A stretch of DNA of 5,535 nucleotides, taken from assembly GCA_002342785.1 (NCBI GenBank), contig DDQV01000090.1, positions 1-5,535 of the forward strand. Reading direction: 5' to 3'. The notes beneath the pieces are model-generated. The model had not been told where the DNA came from and made no database searches. It saw only the letters and a list, made by a program, of their open reading frames with translations. Source of the stretch: Fusobacteriaceae bacterium UBA2433 (GTDB lineage: Bacteria; Fusobacteriota; Fusobacteriia; Fusobacteriales; Fusobacteriaceae). Positions 1 to 5,535 of this stretch are shown in pieces; the stretch's first letter is position 1, and every line of letters starts with the position of its first letter. The position numbers and the translations under genes are program-made.

Positions 1-25
1 TAAATATATTAGGAGTAATTATACT

Positions 26-1288
26 ATGAATAAAATGTTAAAGAGAATAATCGAAATAACAGTTTTAATAATAATATTAATATATTTTTATTTTTTTACC
101 TTTCAATTATCTCACGATAGATTAATAATAAAAGAAAGTAAGGCAGTTATATCTATTGGAGACTTAAATAGTAAAAAAGTAAAAAGTTATTATCAAAGTT
201 ATAAAAAAATTACTCAAACTGATCTTGGAGATTCACAAAAATGGGTGAAATATATAAAAGGATTAGACCTTATTTATTTTAATGATTTTGAAATTAAAAA
301 TAAAGAAGATAAAGAAGTTCTGGTCATAAACTTAGGTTGGTTTTATCCTATAGCTAAACTTAAGCAAACAGAGTATTTTGATAATTTAGAAAAAAACTAT
401 TTTTCCTTAAAAGACATTTATCAAAAAAAATTAAAAACAGAATATGATATTGATAAAAAAATTTATATGACTAATTATAAAGGTTATTATTTTATATCAG
501 ATGACAGAAAAAAACTATCTGATTATTTAAAATTAATCGAAAAAAAAGAGATGAATAAAAATATATCTTCTAAAATAAAAGGAAATGTTTTAGGAGAAGT
601 AGTTATAGATTTAAAAGGAATAAAACAAGGATTAGATAGCATAAACGTAAATATTGATTATAAGAATAATGGATTGTCTATAGATGGATATTTATATGGG
701 AATTTAAAGTTTTCAAAATATTTTAATGGAATAGAAAAACAGGATAGAAAATTGGAAAAATATATAGGAAATGATAGAATATATATTACTAGTAATGATT
801 TTAAAAGTTTGGCAGGATTTATTAAAGAAAATATAAATTCGGAAATAAATTCAATGCTATCTTTAATAAAAATATTTACAGGAAAAGATTTTGAAGATTA
901 TGTAGATAAAATAGATGGAGAAATTATTTATGATTATGCAAAAGAACAAATGATACTTCCTATAAAAGAGGAAAAGGATTTTAAAGACCTTATAGAAGTC
1001 TTTGTTAAAAAAACTGGAAATAAATATCTTTTAAGTAATGGTAAAACAATAGAAATAAAAAATAATGTTATTTATTACAATGGAATTATGCCTGAAGGAA
1101 ATGTTGTTTATAAAGGAGATGAATTTTTAAATATATCTTTAAATTTAGGTTTATATAGTTTAATTTTAAAAGATATATATATTAATATAGCAGGAACTGT
1201 AGAAGAAAATAAAATAAAAATAGGAACTATTATTACAAATAAAAAATTATTTGAAATATATAATAGAATGGAGGGGAAAAATGATTAA
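26..1288 (+). CDS. Hypothetical membrane-anchored extracytoplasmic protein, 420 aa
   Basis: I do not recognise this protein as a named family. Residues 1-7 are basic and are followed by a strongly hydrophobic segment (about residues 8-28, rich in Ile, Leu, Phe and Tyr) with no clear cleavage site or lipobox, so it looks like a signal anchor with the remaining ~390 residues outside the cytoplasmic membrane. The protein has no cysteine. The soluble part is rich in Lys, Ile, Asn and Tyr and seems to alternate beta-strand-like and helical stretches; segments near residues 153-172 (GYYFISDD, then a helix) and 279-303 (FTGKDFEDYVDKIDGEI) faintly recall the DUF3352/DUF4836 type of surface protein, a weak impression only. 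The start at 26 is favoured by AGGAG at 11-15; a second ATG at 35 is possible. The last 8 bases overlap cysS, which suggests translational coupling. The reading frame is certain; the function is unknown. Confidence 0.88.
   Translation: MNKMLKRIIEITVLIIILIYFYFFTFQLSHDRLIIKESKAVISIGDLNSKKVKSYYQSYKKITQTDLGDSQKWVKYIKGLDLIYFNDFEIKNKEDKEVLVINLGWFYPIAKLKQTEYFDNLEKNYFSLKDIYQKKLKTEYDIDKKIYMTNYKGYYFISDDRKKLSDYLKLIEKKEMNKNISSKIKGNVLGEVVIDLKGIKQGLDSINVNIDYKNNGLSIDGYLYGNLKFSKYFNGIEKQDRKLEKYIGNDRIYITSNDFKSLAGFIKENINSEINSMLSLIKIFTGKDFEDYVDKIDGEIIYDYAKEQMILPIKEEKDFKDLIEVFVKKTGNKYLLSNGKTIEIKNNVIYYNGIMPEGNVVYKGDEFLNISLNLGLYSLILKDIYINIAGTVEENKIKIGTIITNKKLFEIYNRMEGKND
1270..1276 (+). promoter_or_regulatory. Ribosome binding site deciding the cysS start
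   Basis: GGAGGGG lies inside the last codons of the upstream gene, with 6 bases between GGAGG and the ATG at 1281. It is the strongest Shine-Dalgarno-like sequence in the area and selects 1281 over the in-frame ATG at 1251, which would add ten residues not expected in the family. Confidence 0.8.
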
Positions 1289-2774
1289 AATTCACAATAC
1301 ACTTACAAAAAAAATAGAGGAGTTCATTCCTATAGAACCCGGAAAAGTAAAAATGTATGTTTGTGGGCCAACAGTCTATAATTATATTCATATAGGAAAT
1401 GCAAGACCTGCAATTTTTTTTGATACTGTAAGAAGATACTTTGAATATAGAAATTATAAAGTTACATATGTACAAAATTTTACTGATGTAGATGATAAAA
1501 TGATAGAAAAAGCTAACGCTGAAGGGGTGGAAGTAAAAGATATAGCTGATAAATATATTAGTGCTTATTTAGAAGATACAAAAAAAGTTAATTTGAAAGA
1601 AGAAGGAATGATAAGACCTAAGGCTACTGATCATATTAAAGAAATGATAAAATCTATTAATATATTAATAGATAAAGAATTTGCTTACGAGTCTCAAGGT
1701 GATGTATATTTTGATGTGGAAAAATATAATGAACACTATGGTGAATTATCTGGTCAAAAAATTGAAGATTTAAAGGCTGGAGCGAGAATAGAAGTTACTG
1801 ATATAAAAAAATCATCGGTAGATTTTGCACTTTGGAAATCAGCGAAAAAAGGAGAACTTTCTTGGGAATCTCCTTGGGGAAAAGGAAGACCAGGTTGGCA
1901 TATTGAGTGTAGTGCAATGAGTAAAAAATATTTAGGAGCAACATTCGATATTCATGGAGGGGGACAAGATCTTATATTCCCACATCATGAAAATGAGATA
2001 GCTCAGTCTAAATGTTCTTATGGTGGAGATTACGCTAGGTATTGGATTCATAATGGATATATCAATATAAAAGGTCAAAAAATGTCTAAATCTAAAGGTA
2101 ATTTCTTTCTTTTACGTGAAATTTTAGACGACTACGAAGGTAAAGTAGTTAGATTTTTTATGCTTTCATCACATTATAGAAAACCAATTGATTTTTCAGA
2201 AGTAGAATTAAATATGGCTAAGAGTGCGATAAATAGGATTGAAAATAGTATGTTAGCCATGCTTGAAAAATTTGATACTGAAATTTCAACTGAAGGAAGA
2301 GATGGATCGGAATTAAAAATTATATTAGAAAATTCTAAATTAAAATTTATAGAAGCTATGGATGAAGATTTTAATACTGCACAAGCAATTGGAGTATTAT
2401 TTGAGCTTATAAAAAAAGTTAATAAATCTATGGAGGAAAAAATAAATACTGATGGGAAAATAATCTTGAAAGAGATATATGTATTTATAAAAACTATTTT
2501 GATAGATGTATTAGGAGTTGAAATTGTAATAAAAAAACAAATTAGAGATCTTAGTGTAGAATTAATTGACCTTATAAAAGAAATCAATATAGAAAATCCA
2601 ATAAAAGAAAATAAAGAGAATATAACAATAGAATTGATTGAATTTTTAATAGAGAAAAGAAAGATTGCTAAAAAAGATAAAAACTTTGCTTTATCAGATA
2701 AAATTAGAGATAAGATGGCTAAAATTGGTGTAAAAATAAAAGATGGAAGGGAAAAAACTACATGGACAATATAA
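1281..2774 (+). CDS. cysS: Cysteinyl-tRNA synthetase (CysRS)
   Basis: This class I aminoacyl-tRNA synthetase activates cysteine with ATP and charges tRNA-Cys in the cytoplasm. With the start at 1281 the protein has 497 residues. The HIGH-type signature is HIGN at 37-40 and the second ATP-binding signature is KMSKS at 267-271. The four zinc ligands that select cysteine are all present: C28, C210 (in GWHIECSAMS), H235 and E239 (in FPHHENE). They match the E. coli ligands C28, C209, H234 and E238 with at most one residue of offset, which supports both the start and an intact enzyme. A helical DALR-type tRNA-binding region follows, ending in the usual KNFALSDKIRD...TTW pattern. The protein is about 30 residues longer than the 461-466 aa E. 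coli and B. subtilis enzymes; most of the excess appears to lie near residues 416-452. The gene overlaps the upstream ORF by 8 bases and mrnC by 13. Confidence 0.98.
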   Translation: MIKIHNTLTKKIEEFIPIEPGKVKMYVCGPTVYNYIHIGNARPAIFFDTVRRYFEYRNYKVTYVQNFTDVDDKMIEKANAEGVEVKDIADKYISAYLEDTKKVNLKEEGMIRPKATDHIKEMIKSINILIDKEFAYESQGDVYFDVEKYNEHYGELSGQKIEDLKAGARIEVTDIKKSSVDFALWKSAKKGELSWESPWGKGRPGWHIECSAMSKKYLGATFDIHGGGQDLIFPHHENEIAQSKCSYGGDYARYWIHNGYINIKGQKMSKSKGNFFLLREILDDYEGKVVRFFMLSSHYRKPIDFSEVELNMAKSAINRIENSMLAMLEKFDTEISTEGRDGSELKIILENSKLKFIEAMDEDFNTAQAIGVLFELIKKVNKSMEEKINTDGKIILKEIYVFIKTILIDVLGVEIVIKKQIRDLSVELIDLIKEINIENPIKENKENITIELIEFLIEKRKIAKKDKNFALSDKIRDKMAKIGVKIKDGREKTTWTI

Positions 2775-3154
2775 AGATAAAAGAATTAAATGGGTTAGCA
2801 TTAGCCTATTTAGGAGATGCTGTTTGGGAATTAAGACTTAGAGAAAAATTTGTAGCAAAAAATCTTAAAGTAAAAGATTTAAACAAATTAGTAAAAGCTC
2901 ATGTAAGTGCAGTAGCACAAAGCAAAATATATTTAAAAATAGTAGATGAATTAGAGGATAGTTATAGAGATTGTGCTAGAAGAGCTAGAAATTCTAATAT
3001 TTCAACTTTCCCAAAATCGTGTACTATAAAGGAATATAAAAATGCGACAGCATTTGAAGCACTTATCGCTATGTGCTATATTAATAAAAGGGAAGATATG
3101 ATAGAAAAAATTATGACAGATCATGTATTTAAAAAGGAAAATTATGAAAAATAA
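2762..3154 (+). CDS. mrnC: Mini-ribonuclease III (23S rRNA maturation)
   Basis: This 130-residue protein is a lone RNase III catalytic domain without the double-stranded RNA-binding domain. In B. subtilis Mini-III trims the double-stranded precursor ends of 23S rRNA. The diagnostic segment LNGLALAYLGDAVWE (residues 9-23) closely matches the B. subtilis LNGLALAYIGDAIFE, with D19 as the expected catalytic aspartate. RRARNS (73-78) corresponds to the conserved RGRN segment, and TAFEALIA (96-103) carries the second acidic residue, E99. The length is close to the ~143 aa B. subtilis protein. The gene starts inside cysS (13-base overlap) with AAGGG at 2747-2751 ten bases before the ATG. Placement directly after cysS is also known in Bacillus, which strengthens the call. 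The last 11 bases overlap the preferred mreB start. Confidence 0.96.
   Translation: MDNIKIKELNGLALAYLGDAVWELRLREKFVAKNLKVKDLNKLVKAHVSAVAQSKIYLKIVDELEDSYRDCARRARNSNISTFPKSCTIKEYKNATAFEALIAMCYINKREDMIEKIMTDHVFKKENYEK
3134..3138 (+). promoter_or_regulatory. Ribosome binding site for the upstream mreB start
   Basis: AAGGA lies inside the end of mrnC, 5 bases before the ATG at 3144. The spacing is good, and an 11-base overlap with mrnC would fit the other overlapping junctions of this operon. Confidence 0.55.
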
Positions 3155-4331
3155 AAAAATTATGTTACAGAAAAAAAAAGAAAATTCTAGAATTATGAAA
3201 GAAAAAGAAAAAGAAGAAATACTTATATATGAAAAAGAAAATGATATTAAAAAAGGAGATGAAGAGAAAAAAATGAAAAAAAAAAGTAAGTTTAAATTTA
3301 ATATTAGTTTTCCAGGGTTTAGATTTCAAAAAAGTATAGGAATAGATTTAGGAACTGCAAATACACTGGTGTATGACAAACAAAAAGAAAAAATTGTTTT
3401 AAATGAACCGTCTGTAGTGGCAATAGATAGAGAAACAAAAAAGGTCTTGGCAGTAGGAAAAGAAGCTAAAGATATGTTAGGGAAGACACCAGATCATATA
3501 ATGGCTGTAAGGCCATTAAGAGAAGGAGTAATAGCAGATTATGACATTACAGAAGCAATGATTAAATACTTTATAAAAAAAGTGTTTGGAAAATATAATA
3601 TGATACTGCCAGAGGTAATGATTTGTGTGCCAATAGAAGTAACTGGTGTAGAAAAAAGAGCTGTATTAGAAGCTGCAATTTCAGCTGGAGCAAAGAGAGC
3701 TTATTTAATAGAAGAAGCTAGAGCTGCTGCACTAGGTGCAGGGATAGATATCTCAGCACCAGAAGGAAATATGATAGTAGATATTGGCGGAGGATCTACA
3801 GATATAGCTGTAATTTCATTAGGTGGGACTATTGTGAGTAAATCGATTAGGATTGCAGGAAATAATTTCGATGAGGATATTATTAAATATATAAAGCGAA
3901 GACATAATTTATTGATTGGAGAAAAGACTGCTGAAGAAATTAAAATTAAAATAGGTACAGCAATTCCACTAGAAGAAAATGAGACGATGATAATAAAGGG
4001 AAGAGATCTTATGACTGGATTGCCAAAACCATTAGAAATTAGTTCTAGTGAAGTATTGGAAGCTATTAAAGATTCGTTAGATGCTATAGTAACTAGCGTT
4101 AAGCAAGTTTTAGAGAAAACACCACCAGAGTTATCGGCTGATATAGTAGATAAAGGAATAGTTATGGCAGGAGGGGGATCGATGATTAGAAATTTTCCAG
4201 AATTACTAGCAAAAAATACTCTTTTAAAAGTAGTTTTAGCAGGAAATGCGCTTGAATCGGTGGTATTAGGTGCTGGTTTAGCTCTTGATAAATTAGATGT
4301 TCTTAGAAAAATAGAGAAGGCTGAAAGATAA
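3144..4331 (+). CDS. mreB: Rod-shape-determining protein MreB (bacterial actin)
   Basis: MreB polymerises with ATP into membrane-bound filaments that guide the cell-wall elongation machinery. From the start at 3144 the protein is 395 aa. Actin-fold motifs occur in order: phosphate-1 GIDLGTANT (66-74), the connecting segment SAGAKRAYLIEEARAAALGAG (roughly 177-199), phosphate-2 VDIGGGSTD (212-220) and the adenosine motif AGGGS (342-346). The core is intact. Known MreBs are about 330-350 aa, and the excess is an N-terminal stretch of 43 residues, of which about 26 are charged (mostly Lys and Glu), before an internal Met encoded at 3273. Starting there gives a normal 352 aa, and AAGGAG at 3253-3258 could serve it, though 14 bases is a long spacing. 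I prefer 3144 because the extension shows codon-like G placement (many GAA codons), has a well-spaced AAGGA and overlaps mrnC. An ATG at 3123 is in frame but less likely. No mreC or mreD follows; holB does, sharing one base (TAATG). Confidence 0.97.
   Translation: MKNKKIMLQKKKENSRIMKEKEKEEILIYEKENDIKKGDEEKKMKKKSKFKFNISFPGFRFQKSIGIDLGTANTLVYDKQKEKIVLNEPSVVAIDRETKKVLAVGKEAKDMLGKTPDHIMAVRPLREGVIADYDITEAMIKYFIKKVFGKYNMILPEVMICVPIEVTGVEKRAVLEAAISAGAKRAYLIEEARAAALGAGIDISAPEGNMIVDIGGGSTDIAVISLGGTIVSKSIRIAGNNFDEDIIKYIKRRHNLLIGEKTAEEIKIKIGTAIPLEENETMIIKGRDLMTGLPKPLEISSSEVLEAIKDSLDAIVTSVKQVLEKTPPELSADIVDKGIVMAGGGSMIRNFPELLAKNTLLKVVLAGNALESVVLGAGLALDKLDVLRKIEKAER
3253..3258 (+). promoter_or_regulatory. 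Possible internal ribosome binding site for a short MreB
   Basis: AAGGAG is a near-ideal Shine-Dalgarno core lying 14 bases upstream of the in-frame ATG at 3273, where MreB proteins of normal length would begin. The spacing is longer than usual, so it may be a true site for a short form, a relic, or simply Lys-Gly-Asp codons of the longer form. Confidence 0.4.
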
Positions 4332-5281
4332 TGTTAGATAATTTAGTTTTTGGGGATAAAATCAAATTATTTCTAAAAAATGAGTTAAAGCAAGAAAAAG
4401 AAGCTGGAACTTATCTTTTATACGGAGATAGAGGAACTGATTTATTAGGAGTGGCTACAGCATTTGCTATGGCAATGAATTGTCCAAAATTAAAAAATGA
4501 CTATTGTGGTGTTTGTGAAGTGTGCAAAAAAATAGAGCATGGAAATTATGTTGATTTAGAAATTATAGGTCTTCTTCAAGGAGAAAGTAAAGTTGGAATA
4601 GATAAAATAAAAAATGTTATATATAAAGCTTCTAGCTCGAGTTATGAAGGAAGAAAAAAAGTTTTTATTATAAAAGATATTGAAAGTATGAATAAGTACT
4701 CTTCAAATGCTCTCTTGAAAATAATAGAGGAACCTCCTAAAGGAACCTTTTTTATTTTTATATCTAATACTCTGAATATTTTATCGACTATTTTATCTAG
4801 ATCTATTGTTATAAAAGTTGAAAAACCATCTATAAAGGATCTTGAAGTTACAGAGGAAATATATAATTTTTTTATGGGAAATACAAAAGAAATATTAGAG
4901 TGGAAAAAGGAAAAATTTGATCTTGATCAAGTTAAATCTTATAATAGTTTAATCGAATCTTTAAAATTATATCTTGAAGAAAAAGAATTAAAATATAAAA
5001 TTGATTTATTAAAAGGAATAGATGACTATATATATAATATAAAAAAAATAAAAAAATCAGAAAAAATTTCCATGATTTTAGATTTGTTATATGTTTTACA
5101 AAATGAAAAATTAGTAGAAAATAGATCCCATGAGAGAAAAATAATTGAAAAGTTAATGTATATATTTATAATAAAATTAAAAAATCCTAAATCTACAGAA
5201 AAATTATTAGAGTTAAAGCAAAATTTAAAAAAAAATATTAATATTCAAGGGTCGTTAACTTTATTTTTTTTAAACTTTTAA
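4331..5281 (+). CDS. holB: DNA polymerase III subunit delta-prime (clamp loader)
   Basis: The 316-residue product is a clamp-loader AAA+ subunit that helps place the sliding clamp on primed DNA during replication. The N-terminal region has a P-loop-like segment YLLYGDRGTDLLG (28-40) without the Walker lysine, as expected for a delta-prime that does not hydrolyse ATP. A zinc-binding cluster follows: C51, C59, C62 and C65 (CGVCEVC). SSNALLKIIEEPP (124-136) is the hallmark shared by delta-prime and DnaX. The arginine-finger motif, usually SRC, is SRS at 156-158 with the arginine kept (R157). The C-terminal third is helical, Lys-rich and poorly conserved, but the length is close to E. coli delta-prime (334 aa). 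DnaX is excluded by the missing P-loop lysine and short length. The start codon shares its first base with the mreB stop (TAATG), so the two are probably translationally coupled; AAGG at 4317-4320 is the likely binding site. Confidence 0.93.
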   Translation: MLDNLVFGDKIKLFLKNELKQEKEAGTYLLYGDRGTDLLGVATAFAMAMNCPKLKNDYCGVCEVCKKIEHGNYVDLEIIGLLQGESKVGIDKIKNVIYKASSSSYEGRKKVFIIKDIESMNKYSSNALLKIIEEPPKGTFFIFISNTLNILSTILSRSIVIKVEKPSIKDLEVTEEIYNFFMGNTKEILEWKKEKFDLDQVKSYNSLIESLKLYLEEKELKYKIDLLKGIDDYIYNIKKIKKSEKISMILDLLYVLQNEKLVENRSHERKIIEKLMYIFIIKLKNPKSTEKLLELKQNLKKNINIQGSLTLFFLNF

Positions 5282-5354
5282 ATTAATATTAGTGTGATGG
5301 TTTAAAGATTTATATTAAAATTAATATATACATTTATAAAATTTATTCTGAATG

Positions 5355-5450
5355 CTGATGTTTCGTTGTGTTATATTTTTAAATTTACTATCAAAATTAA
5401 TTTTGATAGTAAACTTATTTTTTAAGGTTTTTATGATCAAGAAACATCAG
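5355..5450. repeat. Nested inverted repeat around the terminator
   Basis: The left arm CTGATGTTTC (5355-5364) is the exact reverse complement of GAAACATCAG (5441-5450). If one unpaired G (5365) is allowed, pairing extends inward by three bases (TTG 5366-5368 with CAA 5438-5440), giving 13 pairs with one bulge. The arms hold most of the G/C in an otherwise almost pure A/T region, so a match is less likely by chance than its length suggests. They enclose the perfect palindrome 5384-5413 almost concentrically: the centres differ by about 4 bases. No target-site duplication is evident in the flanks. It may be an RNA structure in the 3' end of the holB transcript, a small MITE-like repeat, or a protein-binding site; the sequence does not decide. 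Confidence 0.55.
5384..5423 (+). terminator. Rho-independent terminator after holB
   Basis: TTTACTATCAAAA (5384-5396) and TTTTGATAGTAAA (5401-5413) form a perfect 13-bp stem with a TTAA loop, followed by TTATTTTTT (5415-5423). Only two of the pairs are G-C, weak by general standards but plausible in so AT-rich a genome. The T-run lies on the + strand side and there is no comparable run on the other side, so it most likely ends transcription of the five-gene unit, about 100 bases after the holB stop. Because TTAA is itself palindromic, the whole 30 bases are a perfect DNA palindrome and could also be a dimer-protein site. Confidence 0.75.
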
Positions 5451-5505
5451 TTAATTATTAGAAAACAAAAAAATATTACAAAAGTTATATAAAGAACTAA
5501 CTCTT

Positions 5506-5535
5506 AAAAAAAATAAAAAAAAGCTTGACGAAAAG
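5506..5535 (+). promoter_or_regulatory. Partial promoter: A-tracts plus -35 box at the window edge
   Basis: Two runs of eight A (5506-5513 and 5515-5522), separated by one T, lead into GC and then TTGACG (5525-5530), one base from the -35 consensus TTGACA. A-tracts directly upstream of a -35 box resemble an UP element, typical of strong promoters such as those of rRNA and tRNA operons. The -10 box would fall about 17 bases beyond 5530, outside the window, so the promoter is unproven and its gene unknown. Confidence 0.5.

Noticed and set aside
1251..1280. Ten-residue upstream extension of CysRS from the ATG at 1251.
   Set aside because: The strong GGAGGGG at 1270-1276 serves the ATG at 1281, and that start puts the zinc ligand at C28 exactly as in E. 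coli.
1233..1475. Minus-strand open frame of 80 codons.
   Set aside because: It lies opposite the junction of the first gene and cysS, has no family resemblance and is explained as a shadow of coding sequence on the + strand.
2566..2571. TTGACC resembling a -35 box inside cysS.
   Set aside because: It lies within an intact coding region without a convincing -10 box at the right distance, and mrnC follows by overlap, so an internal promoter is not supported.
2174..2587. Minus-strand open frame of 137 codons.
   Set aside because: It lies fully opposite cysS; its Ser/Ile/Phe-rich product is the antisense reading of Lys/Glu/Asn-rich codons.
5311..5328. AT-only inverted repeat TATATTAA / TTAATATA with a 2-base spacer.
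   Set aside because: It contains no G or C, its spacer is too short for the full stem to form a loop, and such repeats are expected by chance in DNA of this composition.
5335..5340. TATAAA resembling a -10 box between holB and the terminator.
   Set aside because: No -35-like hexamer lies 16-18 bases upstream and there is no extended -10 TG; such hexamers are frequent in this AT-rich stretch.
5352..5492. A 46-codon + strand open frame beginning MLMFRCVIF, with a hydrophobic middle and basic tail, resembling a small toxin-like membrane peptide.
   Set aside because: There is no Shine-Dalgarno sequence before the ATG, the frame runs straight through the terminator palindrome (which supplies much of the Leu/Ile stretch), and T-rich DNA yields hydrophobic codons by default. 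Conservation of the frame in relatives would reopen it.

Overview
The window is a very AT-rich stretch (roughly a quarter G+C by eye) of what looks like a bacterial chromosome, most likely from the Fusobacteriota (Fusobacterium, Leptotrichia, Sneathia and relatives). This is an inference from three things: the extreme A/T-ending codon use and Lys/Ile/Glu-rich proteins, the presence of Mini-RNase III next to cysS, and an MreB whose sequence looks fusobacterial. A low-GC Clostridia-like Firmicute is the main alternative. No species can be named from the sequence alone.

Positions 26-5281 hold five genes, all on the + strand, packed head to tail with overlaps of 8, 13, 11 (if the early mreB start is right) and 1 bases. 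They are probably one transcription unit. The order is a membrane-anchored protein of unknown function, cysS (cysteinyl-tRNA synthetase), mrnC (Mini-ribonuclease III, 23S rRNA maturation), mreB (actin-like cell-shape protein) and holB (DNA polymerase III delta-prime). All five genes end in TAA. No promoter is visible inside the unit, so it probably starts upstream of the window.

Positions 5282-5535 have no supportable gene. They contain a perfect 13-bp hairpin with a T-rich tail (5384-5423), the likely end of the operon. That hairpin sits inside a second, wider inverted repeat (arms near 5355-5368 and 5438-5450), which makes a nested structure of about 96 bases that a plain terminator does not explain. 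The window ends in an A-tract followed by TTGACG, probably the -35 side of a strong promoter for the next transcription unit.

The operon joins translation (cysS), ribosome maturation (mrnC), shape (mreB) and replication (holB): housekeeping genes tied by translational coupling rather than by one pathway. I see no mobile element, CRISPR array, RNA gene or defence system. The points most worth a second look are the nested inverted repeat, the Lys/Glu-rich N-terminal extension with alternative starts on MreB, and the unrecognised envelope protein at the head of the unit.
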